Assembly: GCF_036323475.1 (NCBI RefSeq)
Contig: NZ_AP028934.1
Location: 1,922,001 to 1,986,000, forward strand
DNA length: 64,000 bases
Source of the DNA: Solobacterium moorei
GTDB lineage: Bacteria > Bacillota_I > Bacilli_A > Erysipelotrichales > Erysipelotrichaceae
Reading direction: 5' to 3'
The notes beneath the pieces were generated by a model that worked only from the letters and a program-made list of their open reading frames with translations, did no database searches and had not been told where the DNA came from. Positions within the stretch are counted from its first letter, which is position 1. Each line of letters opens with the position of its first letter. Positions 51,068 through 59,544 of this stretch are shown here, in pieces. Both the position numbers and the translations under genes were made by a program.

Positions 51068-51696
51068 CTATATATGTTTCCCTGATATATTTTGTGGATA
51101 AATCAATGTTTCAGGATGAGAAAACTCTAATGTTATATTTTTATGTGGATTAATCAAAAGATTCAAAATAAGTGGTTCTTTTGTATGCTCAGAGGTAGTC
51201 ATCATTAGTTTGCGATATGGTTGGAAGCTACATTTTTCTTGAACCCTCTTTGATTGTTGGTTAAATGCAAAATATCCACAAAGCAGAAAGTCATAGTTTA
51301 ATTCACCAAATAGATACTTAATAACAGCCTTTACTGCCTCTGGCATGATACCACTTCCCCAATAGTCTTTACTTAAAACAAAACCAAGTTCTCTTCCTTG
51401 ATAGGTCGCAAACTCTGTCAAAGCTTCTTCTCTTCCATATTTTTTGATTTCAAGAGAGCCAATTACTTTTTGATCTTCTTTATGGTAGATTGCAAATACT
51501 TGGTTACTCTCGATAAACATATCTAATATTTTTTGCGTTTCTTCTTTACTAGCATGATGTTTCCAACCAGCCATTTCACCGACGCCTCAACAGAAGCGTA
51601 AGCATAAAAATCATCTAAGTCCTCTTTTACAAACGGTCTTAAAATAAGTCGCTCTGTTTCTAGTTGTATTCCATTGATATGAAAATCTGCGTTCAT
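51068..51696 (-). pseudogene. GNAT acetyltransferase (RimJ/RimL type), broken by a one-base frameshift
   Basis: The open part (51068-51574) lacks the first GNAT strand. Upstream in a different frame, from ATG 51696, codes MNADFHINGIQLETERLILR and PFVKEDLDDFYAYA, the missing N-terminus. The join near 51582-51588 reads GTTGAGGCGTCGG, where one additional G would restore EGVGEMAGWKHH, a common motif of this family. So a one-base deletion, real or a sequencing error, splits the gene. The C-terminal part includes LGFVLSKDYWGSGIMPEAV, the acetyl-CoA loop. If intact it would acetylate a protein N-terminus or small amine. Confidence 0.8.
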
Positions 51697-51717
51697 TAAC
51701 AATTTCCCCTTTAGTAG

Positions 51718-52425
51718 TTATACATCATAACGATAACTATCATAGGCACGATAGATATCATCTAGATGTGTATGATTTAAAACGAAGGAATCTCCTAGTA
51801 ATGTAAATTCACCATCAACAATTAATAGACCACTATTCTTAGGAATTGCAACAACAGGATTTCCTGCATCTTCAATTTCGCGAATAATCGTGGATAGATG
51901 TTCTTCATCTTCGACATAATTAATATCTACATCAAAATTGGTTAGTAGCCCTAGTCCTTCTTGTAGTTCAAATGCATTGTCTGGATTTGACTCGTGAAAA
52001 GTATTGAGTTGTACAAGTGCTCCTGCATGATGACCAATTAGAATACCATCAAAGTTACACAGTAAATCACGTAAACCTAAATCTTCGATTCTCTGCATGA
52101 TCCATTCACCACAATCACCAGTGATTACAATAATATCCGCAGCTTCGATTTTTGCTTTTGCGGTTGCGTAATTATCTTGGTAATAATTAAACCAACTAAT
52201 TTGTTTTTCACGGATACCGTAGTTATAGAAAGGACGCACCATCATTTCATACGCTGGTTTCCCCTTTGTAAATAAGTCATCCCAAGTCACAAATTCATTG
52301 GACCAACCATCGTTATACGATAACGGCATCATCAGTACCTTCATACCCTTTTCGATGAGTTGTGATAGTTCACCAAAGCCCCAAGCTTGATCGAATGTAA
52401 ATTGATTTAATAGTATATGTATCAT
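51718..52425 (-). CDS. S51-peptidase-like (class I glutamine amidotransferase fold) protein lacking Ser nucleophile
   Basis: The 235-residue protein has the dipeptidase E/cyanophycinase layout: ADIIVITGDCGEWIM, then ILIGHHAGALVQ where active members have G-x-S-A-G, and later VAIPKNSGLLI. The nucleophile position is His here, so peptidase activity by the usual mechanism is unlikely. The start at 52425 (MIHILLNQF) has AGGTGA upstream; a Met 5 codons earlier is possible. It is divergent from the acylphosphatase gene, whose start is 75 bases away. Function unknown; it may bind a peptide or other ligand. Confidence 0.8.
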   Translation of the reverse strand: MIHILLNQFTFDQAWGFGELSQLIEKGMKVLMMPLSYNDGWSNEFVTWDDLFTKGKPAYEMMVRPFYNYGIREKQISWFNYYQDNYATAKAKIEAADIIVITGDCGEWIMQRIEDLGLRDLLCNFDGILIGHHAGALVQLNTFHESNPDNAFELQEGLGLLTNFDVDINYVEDEEHLSTIIREIEDAGNPVVAIPKNSGLLIVDGEFTLLGDSFVLNHTHLDDIYRAYDSYRYDV

Positions 52426-52500
52426 GTTTATCACCTGCATTCATTATATGGCTTGCCCAGTAGAAAATCTATTTTGTATAATCATTATAAGGAGGATGTT

Positions 52501-52779
52501 ATGGTACGCTATCATATTTTTGTAGAAGGAAGAGTTCAAGGTGTCGGCTTTCGCTACTTCGTTCAGATGCATGCACAATCCTACGGATTAACTGGAAGTG
52601 TTAAAAATCTTGATAATGGTTTGGTGGAAATCTATGTACAGGGAGAAAGTGATACCATTGACCTATTCCTAGCGACAATTATCAAAGGTGATGGTCGTTT
52701 CATCAAAGTTAATGACTATTCATGTAAATCAGTTCCTATCATCCCAGATGAGCGAAGATTTACTTGTCAATATTACTAG
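52501..52779 (+). CDS. acyP: Acylphosphatase
   Basis: The 92-residue protein is a complete acylphosphatase, which hydrolyses acyl phosphates such as carbamoyl or 1,3-bisphosphoglycerate phosphate. EGRVQGVGFRYF carries the catalytic Arg and GSVKNLDNGLVEI the catalytic Asn. The ATG at 52501 is fixed by AAGGAGG. A longer frame upstream would run into the divergent gene. A terminator follows directly. Confidence 0.94.
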   Translation: MVRYHIFVEGRVQGVGFRYFVQMHAQSYGLTGSVKNLDNGLVEIYVQGESDTIDLFLATIIKGDGRFIKVNDYSCKSVPIIPDERRFTCQYY

Positions 52780-52798
52780 TATATATACATCATTTCCC

Positions 52799-52820
52799 AA
52801 GGGCAAAAAGGCCCTTTTTT
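52799..52820 (+). terminator. Terminator after acyP
   Basis: AAGGGC and GCCCTT form a 6-bp stem with a 6-base loop, followed by TTTT. It is 20 bases past the stop. Confidence 0.85.
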
Positions 52821-52845
52821 CTTCCCAAAAATACTTTTTCATAAA

Positions 52846-52859
52846 TGTAAGCGATTACT
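52846..52859 (+). promoter_or_regulatory. cre-like site upstream of adhE
   Basis: TGTAAGCGATTACT matches the CcpA consensus TGWAANCGNTNNCA except for the last base. It sits 10 bases before the predicted -35, where CcpA could activate or repress. Confidence 0.5.
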
Positions 52860-52869
52860 TGTGATTTTA

Positions 52870-52898
52870 TTATCATTTGGTATTGTCTTGGTTATATA
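52870..52898 (+). promoter_or_regulatory. Predicted promoter of adhE
   Basis: TTATCA, 17 bases, TATATA. The transcription start would be near 52905, giving a 44-base leader that contains the Rex-like palindrome. Confidence 0.45.
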
Positions 52899-52919
52899 AA
52901 CATGGTATTCTTGCTTTAC

Positions 52920-52933
52920 GTGAAATAATTCAC
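52920..52933 (+). promoter_or_regulatory. Rex-like operator before adhE
   Basis: GTGAA-ATAA-TTCAC matches the core of the Rex consensus TTGTGAA-N4-TTCACAA in both halves; the outer two bases of each half match only partly. It ends 3 bases before the SD. Rex is a redox (NADH/NAD) repressor of adhE-type genes in related fermenters. Confidence 0.6.
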
Positions 52934-52948
52934 ATGGAGGAAAAGGAC

Positions 52949-55609
52949 ATGGCAGTCAAAAAGAAAGAAACAAAAGTAAACACAGCCCCTGTGGAAGTTC
53001 GTGTCAAAGAAGTAGACGAAAAAGTTGCCCTTGCATTAAAGGCACTTGATGACTACGCAACATTTGACCAAGAAAAAATCGACTATATTGTTGCAAAGTG
53101 CACAGTAGCGGCACTTGATCAGCACGGTACATTAGCTAAGGCAGCAGTTGACGAAACAGGACGTGGTGTATTCGAAGACAAAGCAACAAAGAACTTATTT
53201 GCTTGCGAATACATGGTGAACTACCTACGTGATCTAAAGACAGTTGGTATCATTAGTGAAGACCCTGTTACAGGTATTACAGAGGTAGCGGAACCAGTTG
53301 GTGTTGTTGCAGGCTTAACACCAGTAACAAACCCTACTTCAACAGCAATCTTCAAGAGTTTACTTGCATTAAAGACAAGAAACCCTATCATCTTTGCATT
53401 CCATCCAAATGCGCAGAAGTGCTCATCTGAAGCAGCTCGTATCGTATATGAAGCAGCTTTAAAGGCTGGTGCTCCCGAAAACTGCATCCAGTGGATTGAA
53501 CATCCATCCATGGACGCAACAAACGCACTCATGAATCATCCAGGTGTATCTACAATTCTCGCAACCGGTGGTAACGCAATGGTTAAGGCCGCTTACAGCT
53601 GTGGTAAACCTGCATTAGGTGTAGGTGCTGGTAACGCTCCTGCATATATCGAAACAACTGCAGATATCAAGCAAGCAGTTAACGACATCGCGATGTCCAA
53701 GGCATTCGATAACGGTATGATCTGTGCAAGTGAACAGACAGTTATCGTTGACGAAAATATTTACGAAGATGTTAAGGCAGAATTCAAACACTATAATGTA
53801 CATTTCTGCTCACCTAAAGAAAAGAAATTACTCGAAACATACATGTTTGGATATACAGCTCACTCCAAGGGTGTAGAAAATGCAAAGTTAAACGGTGCTG
53901 TTGCTGGTAAGCCAGCTGCTTGGATCGCTGAACAAGCAGGTTTCAAAGTAGATCCTCAAACATCTATCTTGATTGCTGAATTAGAAAAGCCAGGTGTTGA
54001 AGAACCACTATCTCGTGAAAAACTATCACCTGTACTCGCAATGGAAAAAGCAAGTTCTGTTGAAGATGGATTTGATAAAGCAGAAGCTACTGTAATGTTA
54101 AACGGTGTTGGACATACAGCTGCGATTCATACACGTTCCGCAGAATTAGCAAAGAAGTTTGGCGAACGCATCAAGGCTTGTCGTTTAATTTGGAACTCCC
54201 CTACTACATTCGGTGGTATCGGTAATATTTATAACTCCTTTATTCCATCATTAACACTTGGTTGTGGATCTTATGGTCATAACTCAGTATCTGGTAACGT
54301 TAGTGCAATTAATTTGATTAACATCAAGAAGATAGGTAAAAGGAGAAATACAATGCAGTGGTTCAAGATTCCAAGCAAGATTTATATTGAACAAAATTCC
54401 ATCACATACTTACGCGACATGCGTGAAATCAATCGTGCATTCATCGTTACAGACCGTACAATGGTTGATTTAGGCTATGTATCAAGAATTACTGAACAGT
54501 TAGCAGCTCGTAAGAATAAGGTACAGGTTCAATTATTCTGTGACGTTGAACCAGATCCATCCTTACAAACAGTTAAGAAGGGTTGGGAATTAATGCAGGC
54601 CTTCAAGCCAGACACAATCATCGCATTAGGTGGTGGTTCCTCAATGGACGCTGCTAAGGGCATGTGGTTATTCTACGAACATCCAGAAGTTGACTTCGCT
54701 GACTTGAAGCAGAAGTTCATGGACATTCGTAAGCGTGCATTCCAGTATCCTGAATTAGGTAAGAAGTCACACTTAGTATGTATCCCTACTACATCAGGTA
54801 CAGGTTCTGAAGTCTCACCATTCGCAGTTATTACTGATAAGGTAAACAAACTCAAGTATCCATTAGCTGACTATTCATTAACACCAACAGTCGCTATCGT
54901 TGACCCAGCCCTTGTAATGAGCTTACCTGCACAGGTTACAGCTGACTCCGGTATGGACGTATTAACACACGCATGTGAAGCATACGTATCTGTAATGGCT
55001 ACTGACTACACAGACGCTCTTGCATTAAAGGCTGTTCAGATGGTATTCGAATACTTACCAAGAGCTGTACACTATGGTGCGAAGGATAAAGAAGCTCGTG
55101 AGAAGATGCATAACGCTTCCACAATGGCTGGTATGGCATTCGCTAACGCTTACTTAGGTATGTGCCACTCTATGGCTCATAAGATCGGTGCTGAATTCCA
55201 TACAGTACACGGACGTACTTGCGGTACATTATTACCATACGTCATCCGTTACAACGGCACAAAACCAGAAAAACCAGGTCTATGGCCTAAGTACCAATAC
55301 TACAACGCTGATGAACGCTACTGCCAATTAGCTCACGCTATCGGCCTCAAGTTCAACACAGTACAAGAAGGTGTCGAAAAGTTTGCTAAGGCAGTTCACG
55401 ATTTAGGTGTTGAAGTTGGCATGGCAATGAACTTCAAGTCACAAAATGTTGATAAGAAAGAATGGGAAGAAAACTTAGAGAAGTTAGCTTACCTCTCATA
55501 TGAAGACCAATGTTCTCCGGCAAACCCACGTGTTCCAATGATCAAGGATATGATCGAATTAATGCGTGCAGCTTACGAAGGAACAGAAATTCATTACGAA
55601 CAACACTAA
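52949..55609 (+). CDS. adhE: Bifunctional acetaldehyde-CoA/alcohol dehydrogenase AdhE
   Basis: The 886-residue enzyme reduces acetyl-CoA to acetaldehyde and then ethanol, regenerating two NAD+. The first half (about 1-450) is an aldehyde dehydrogenase with catalytic Cys259 in NGMICASEQ; the second half (about 470-886) is an iron-dependent alcohol dehydrogenase with GGGSSMDAAK and iron ligands in LTHACEAY and MCHSMAHKIGAEFHTVHG. The length matches spirosome-forming AdhE. The start at 52949 (MAVKKKETK) is set by GGAGG 8 bases upstream; a Met 5 codons before lies in that SD. It is a single-gene unit with cre- and Rex-like sites. Confidence 0.97.
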   Translation: MAVKKKETKVNTAPVEVRVKEVDEKVALALKALDDYATFDQEKIDYIVAKCTVAALDQHGTLAKAAVDETGRGVFEDKATKNLFACEYMVNYLRDLKTVGIISEDPVTGITEVAEPVGVVAGLTPVTNPTSTAIFKSLLALKTRNPIIFAFHPNAQKCSSEAARIVYEAALKAGAPENCIQWIEHPSMDATNALMNHPGVSTILATGGNAMVKAAYSCGKPALGVGAGNAPAYIETTADIKQAVNDIAMSKAFDNGMICASEQTVIVDENIYEDVKAEFKHYNVHFCSPKEKKLLETYMFGYTAHSKGVENAKLNGAVAGKPAAWIAEQAGFKVDPQTSILIAELEKPGVEEPLSREKLSPVLAMEKASSVEDGFDKAEATVMLNGVGHTAAIHTRSAELAKKFGERIKACRLIWNSPTTFGGIGNIYNSFIPSLTLGCGSYGHNSVSGNVSAINLINIKKIGKRRNTMQWFKIPSKIYIEQNSITYLRDMREINRAFIVTDRTMVDLGYVSRITEQLAARKNKVQVQLFCDVEPDPSLQTVKKGWELMQAFKPDTIIALGGGSSMDAAKGMWLFYEHPEVDFADLKQKFMDIRKRAFQYPELGKKSHLVCIPTTSGTGSEVSPFAVITDKVNKLKYPLADYSLTPTVAIVDPALVMSLPAQVTADSGMDVLTHACEAYVSVMATDYTDALALKAVQMVFEYLPRAVHYGAKDKEAREKMHNASTMAGMAFANAYLGMCHSMAHKIGAEFHTVHGRTCGTLLPYVIRYNGTKPEKPGLWPKYQYYNADERYCQLAHAIGLKFNTVQEGVEKFAKAVHDLGVEVGMAMNFKSQNVDKKEWEENLEKLAYLSYEDQCSPANPRVPMIKDMIELMRAAYEGTEIHYEQH

Positions 55610-55614
55610 TGACG

Positions 55615-55640
55615 AAAGGCACATCGCTCGATGTGCCTTT
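55615..55640. terminator. Terminator after adhE
   Basis: AAAGGCACAT and ATGTGCCTTT form a 10-bp stem with a 6-base loop, followed by TTAC. It also abuts the stop of the convergent ParB-like gene and may serve both. Confidence 0.8.
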
Positions 55641-56044
55641 TACTTTTGATTCTGTTGTAACTTACTGTGTACTTGATTACACCAGCCAATCCACTTCTCT
55701 TCATATTCATGAGCAGAAATAACTCTATCAACCAAATCATATGGAGAATGAATTCCCTTTTGATTACATTGTTCTACACAATAACGATATAGATTCCAAT
55801 CCAGTTCATCTTCTTCATAGACTAATGGTACCGATTCTAAACCTGCAAGTATTGCCGAGACTGCCCTTGTATGTCCATCCGTCAAGATTGGAATACCATC
55901 TAATACCTTCACAGGTAAAGGTTTAAAGTTTGATAAATCATCTTTACGAAACCATGCTTGAATGTTCGATAGTTTCGCTTGTGAAATATAAAACTGGGAT
56001 GGTTGTAAATCTTTTAATAAATAGTTTGGATTCTTCTGGCTCAT
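55640..56044 (-). CDS. ParB-like nuclease-fold domain protein
   Basis: The 134-residue protein resembles the N-terminal ParB/sulfiredoxin fold: LPVKVLDGIPILTDGHTRAVSAILAG contains the DGHTRA motif that binds nucleotide in this fold. It lacks the HTH and dimerisation parts of chromosome-partitioning ParB, so it is not a partition protein. Its start overlaps the stop of the TrmH-type gene (ATGA), suggesting coupled translation. The role is unknown; stand-alone members are seen in many Firmicutes. Confidence 0.75.
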   Translation of the reverse strand: MSQKNPNYLLKDLQPSQFYISQAKLSNIQAWFRKDDLSNFKPLPVKVLDGIPILTDGHTRAVSAILAGLESVPLVYEEDELDWNLYRYCVEQCNQKGIHSPYDLVDRVISAHEYEEKWIGWCNQVHSKLQQNQK

Positions 56045-56784
56045 TTTCCACTCCGATAGTAATGCATGATAATTCCACCTGCTACTGCTACATTCAAAGA
56101 CTCAAAGCCTTCCATTTCAATGCGTACGCGAAAGTCAGCCTGTGCAATGATATCTTGATGAACACCTTTCCCTTCATTTCCCATAACAAATGCCATACAT
56201 TCTGTTACAGGTATCTCCCTCATTATTGTGGACTCCTTTAAGGAAGTCGCAATAACTTTTACACCCTGACTTTGTAATGCCGGAATTAGAGTAGAGAAGT
56301 CTTTGCGTACAACAGGAATATGGAATAATGCGCCTTGGGTAGAACGAATTGCTTTATCGTTATAAAGGTCACAAGTCTCAGTTGAACAATACACACCATC
56401 AAAGCCAAATGAAATTGCGGTACGGATAAGTGTACCAAGATTACCAGGATCTTGAATGCCATCCAGTAATAATAGACGATTCTGTTTTGTAATATCTAAC
56501 TTACGTTGACGACACACCGCAATATAATGCACATTTGAAACATTCTCAGATAACTTCGCCATAATGGCTGGGGTTACTTCTACTATATGTTCAAAATCAA
56601 ATGGTGAAGTTGTATCTGTTACAATGGTTTCTACGGCATTCGCCGCCAAAGCTTCCCCTATGAGATGCTCTCCTTCTACCAGAAATAAACCTGTTTCATC
56701 ACGGTATTTTTTCTTATGTAGTAGGGTCCAGTTTTTAATTTTTGCATTCTGCAATGAACTTATCTTTTCCATAGTCATAATCAT
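56041..56784 (-). CDS. SpoU/TrmH-family RNA 2'-O-methyltransferase
   Basis: The protein (about 247 residues) has the SPOUT knot: LLLLDGIQDPGNLGTLIRTA (motif 1), FVMGNEGKGV (motif 2) and IEMEGFESLNVAVAGGIIM (motif 3) bind SAM. An N-terminal substrate-binding region (LQNAKIKNWTLLHKKKYRD) precedes it. Family members methylate ribose in rRNA or tRNA. The start is uncertain: ATGs at 56784, 56778 and 56772 are close together and none has a strong SD; the stop of the methyltransferase gene at 56792 excludes longer versions for practical purposes. It starts a unit with the ParB-like gene. Confidence 0.88.
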   Translation of the reverse strand: MIMTMEKISSLQNAKIKNWTLLHKKKYRDETGLFLVEGEHLIGEALAANAVETIVTDTTSPFDFEHIVEVTPAIMAKLSENVSNVHYIAVCRQRKLDITKQNRLLLLDGIQDPGNLGTLIRTAISFGFDGVYCSTETCDLYNDKAIRSTQGALFHIPVVRKDFSTLIPALQSQGVKVIATSLKESTIMREIPVTECMAFVMGNEGKGVHQDIIAQADFRVRIEMEGFESLNVAVAGGIIMHYYRSGK

Positions 56785-56791
56785 ATCACAT

Positions 56792-57544
56792 CTATTTTGT
56801 AGCGACGATTTCAAACAGAGGAGTAGAAGCGTAATTGATCTTCTCCTCTTGTGTCCATACTCTTTGGTATACTTCTGTATCAACCTGAATATTTTGAAAG
56901 CCAATCTTCTCTAGTTCTACTCGATCCCATGATGGTCTATCTATTAGGGTCATCGGTAATTGTTCTGCGATACGCTCCATCTGGTCAAAGTTTGCACCGA
57001 TATTATGGTCATACAAATGTGCTCGCTTTACATTTTTACGGTCCTCTTCATACGCTTTGCGTAACTCTTCAGAGAATAAGTAGTGATACCAATTCGCATC
57101 GAAGACAATGAGTTTACCTGATGGTTTTAGTACACGATACCACTCTTGATAGGCAACTGTAGGATTTTCTAGATTCCACGTTAGATTACGATTGATAATC
57201 ACATCAACTGAATTATCTTCAAACTCTAGATGTTCTGCTGGTTGTTTGAGAAAACGTATTGCCAGATGATATTTTCTCGCATTTTCATGGGCTTGTTTTA
57301 ACATCTCTTCTGTACAGTCAATACCAGTTACCTGATAACCTGCTCTACTGAGAAGAATTGCCATAAACCCTGGACCTGTACCGATATCTATAATCTTTAA
57401 GTCCTTCTTCTTTGGAAAATGTCTTGTCAGTTCGCTTAACCAGGCAACTGTAGATGTCCCTGCTAGTTCTTCGTTATTTTCAACGGAGTAACTCCCCGCA
57501 CGATTAGTCCAATATTGGATAATTTTTTCTTGTATTGTATGCAT
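56792..57544 (-). CDS. Class I SAM-dependent methyltransferase
   Basis: The 250-residue protein has the UbiE-like Rossmann fold: IDIGTGPGFMAILL is the SAM loop, GIDCTEEML the acidic ribose-binding end of strand 2, and INRNLTWNL replaces the usual post-motif. It ends with a C-terminal substrate domain. The start at 57544 (MHTIQEKIIQYW) is preferred because GGGAT/AGGGAC lies upstream; an in-frame start 14 codons earlier overlaps the terminator side. The family methylates many small molecules; no substrate can be inferred. It lies upstream of the SpoU gene. Confidence 0.85.
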   Translation of the reverse strand: MHTIQEKIIQYWTNRAGSYSVENNEELAGTSTVAWLSELTRHFPKKKDLKIIDIGTGPGFMAILLSRAGYQVTGIDCTEEMLKQAHENARKYHLAIRFLKQPAEHLEFEDNSVDVIINRNLTWNLENPTVAYQEWYRVLKPSGKLIVFDANWYHYLFSEELRKAYEEDRKNVKRAHLYDHNIGANFDQMERIAEQLPMTLIDRPSWDRVELEKIGFQNIQVDTEVYQRVWTQEEKINYASTPLFEIVATK

Positions 57545-57587
57545 GTCCCTTAATCCCTTATTGTGTTCTATTCTATCATAGTTCAAA

Positions 57588-57610
57588 TAAAAACCCGAAT
57601 CTCTTCGGGT
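57588..57610 (-). terminator. Terminator after the second SpoU methyltransferase gene
   Basis: On the minus strand ACCCGAA and TTCGGGT form a 7-bp stem with a 4-base loop, followed by TTTTTATTTG. It separates that gene from the class I methyltransferase gene. Confidence 0.8.
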
Positions 57611-57612
57611 AC

Positions 57613-58329
57613 TTATCGTCTTTGTCGATATACTTCAAAAGATAATACAGCTGCAGCACTAGCTGCGTTTAACGCATTACGGAAATCATTTGCGTATGGA
57701 ATGTAAATATTCCGTTCAATCTCATTACGCACTGCAGATGATAGACCCCTCATCTCACCACCGATGGCTAGTAAGCATGGCTGGCGATAGTCAGCTTCTA
57801 GATATGTAACAGCGTCTTTTCGCATGGCTGCGTAGGTTTTTATGCCTTGTTTCTTGATGTCTTTGACTAGCTTTGGCAAGTCGTCAGACATCACAATATT
57901 CATGTATTCAAAGGCACCTGCACTAGATTTTGCAATCGTGCTCTCCGCACTTGCCCAATCATGTCTAGGTAATATAAGCCCATCACAACCTGCACTATAT
58001 AAAGTGCGGATAATATAGCCTAAATTAAATGGATCTTCTACCCCTTCTAGTAATACAAGAAATGGTGTTTTACCATGCATGCATTCAGATAGTTCTTGGT
58101 AGATTCTTGGACTCGCTTCCGCAACCAATCCACCGTGAGTTCTTCCAGTTGCCATTGCGTTAATTTCTTCACGCTCTAATGGCATGCATGGAATTTCTTT
58201 TTCCATTGCACGATGTAAGATAAAGTTTAAGTCTTTATCGTTTTTGTGTTTATCGTAGTAGAGCTTTTCTACCTTGCGGTGATTTCCAAGAATGGCAGCC
58301 TTGATACTGACATTTCCTTCTAACAACAT
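57613..58329 (-). CDS. SpoU/TrmH-family RNA 2'-O-methyltransferase (RlmB-like)
   Basis: The 238-residue SPOUT enzyme contains VLLEGVEDPFNLGYIIRTLYSAG (motif 1), LLAIGGEMRGLS (motif 2) and YIPYANDFRNALNAASAAAVLSFE (motif 3), and an N-terminal segment like the RNA-binding domain of RlmB. It probably methylates a guanosine or uridine ribose in rRNA or tRNA. It begins at 58329, overlapping the stop of the U32 gene by one base (TAATG), so translation is coupled to the U32 pair. The exact target cannot be named. Confidence 0.87.
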   Translation of the reverse strand: MLLEGNVSIKAAILGNHRKVEKLYYDKHKNDKDLNFILHRAMEKEIPCMPLEREEINAMATGRTHGGLVAEASPRIYQELSECMHGKTPFLVLLEGVEDPFNLGYIIRTLYSAGCDGLILPRHDWASAESTIAKSSAGAFEYMNIVMSDDLPKLVKDIKKQGIKTYAAMRKDAVTYLEADYRQPCLLAIGGEMRGLSSAVRNEIERNIYIPYANDFRNALNAASAAAVLSFEVYRQRR

Positions 58330-59540
58330 TAGCGTGCCCTCCGCACTAGGTCATTTTCACCAATCTCAAATGGGAGTGGAACCTGTACCACTACCATAGG
58401 TCGTCTAGAACTTGCAAGGTATTCACCCTTTGGATCTTTGATCCAATCCACCTTGAAGGTACGCTTGTCCTTACCTGGTGAAATAACTTCTAGCATTTCA
58501 CCTACATCAAAGGCATTACGTGTTTCTAAGTAAGCTACCTTTGCGTCTTTGTCATATCCTGCGACTTTTGCTAGAAAGTCATGATTCACATCCGCATCGG
58601 AATACGCATGATAAATCAACGTATTTAATCCCGCTTCGCCAGGATAGAACGCTGTCGTTGTCTGACGATTTTCAGCACGTAAGATTTCTTTTTTATGATA
58701 GGCCAATCTCTCTGGTGAAAGTGGTCCATCATTCTCTGCAATCTCATCGATGAGATGACGATATGCACTAACAACAGATGCGACATAATACTCTGTCTTC
58801 ATACGTCCTTCAATCTTTAAGGAACTAACACCTGCATCCATTAATTCATACATGTAGTCAGCTGCTAGTAAGTCTTTAGAACCCATGGAATATAAAACGT
58901 CTGTATTTAATTCTTTATCATCTTGATAGACATGATATTGCCAACGACAACTCTGTGCACAGCCTCCGCGGTTAGCATCACGCAATGTCATACGATTGGA
59001 TAGTGTACATCTACCAGAGTAGTTTACACACATACCACCATGGATAAAGGCTTCTGTATCCACTGGACAGTCTTTCGTAATGGCATAGATATCTTCAATT
59101 GAACATTCACGTGCAAGTACTGCACGGTCTAGCCCTAGCTGTTCATGTAAGAATTTAGCTGTTTCGACATTTGTAATACTCATCTGTGTAGAACAGTGAA
59201 TTTCTAGCTTTGGTGCACATTCACGTGCAAGTTTCATAATCGATGGTGAGGCTGCGATAATCGCTGTAACACCATACTCTTCTAACTTCATTAGATACTC
59301 GCGTAAGCCCTCATAATCTTCTTCATGAGGAATCACGTTGGTTGTGACATGAATATGTGCATTATGCTGGCGTGCAAATTCACATGCCTCCTTGATATCT
59401 TCCATCGTAAAGTTGGAAGCTCTTGAGCGTAAGGAATAGGATTGTCCACCAATATAGACTGCATCAGCACCATAGCGAATCGCTGTCTTACAACGATTCA
59501 GATCCCCTGCAGGGGCTAATAATTCAGGCTTCTTCATCAT
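58329..59540 (-). CDS. trhP2: U32-family protein, TrhP2/YrrO-like tRNA hydroxylation factor
   Basis: The 404-residue protein starts MKKPELLAPAGD and has the U32 signature EAFIHGGMCVNYSGRC with the Cys residues of a predicted iron-sulfur centre, plus a C-terminal beta domain. With its partner gene upstream it matches the B. subtilis YrrN/YrrO pair, which is needed to make 5-hydroxyuridine at tRNA position 34 using prephenate. The start at 59540 follows the stop of the partner gene; longer starts lie inside that gene. SD is weak, consistent with coupling. Confidence 0.85.
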   Translation of the reverse strand: MMKKPELLAPAGDLNRCKTAIRYGADAVYIGGQSYSLRSRASNFTMEDIKEACEFARQHNAHIHVTTNVIPHEEDYEGLREYLMKLEEYGVTAIIAASPSIMKLARECAPKLEIHCSTQMSITNVETAKFLHEQLGLDRAVLARECSIEDIYAITKDCPVDTEAFIHGGMCVNYSGRCTLSNRMTLRDANRGGCAQSCRWQYHVYQDDKELNTDVLYSMGSKDLLAADYMYELMDAGVSSLKIEGRMKTEYYVASVVSAYRHLIDEIAENDGPLSPERLAYHKKEILRAENRQTTTAFYPGEAGLNTLIYHAYSDADVNHDFLAKVAGYDKDAKVAYLETRNAFDVGEMLEVISPGKDKRTFKVDWIKDPKGEYLASSRRPMVVVQVPLPFEIGENDLVRRAR

Positions 59541-59544
59541 AGCT

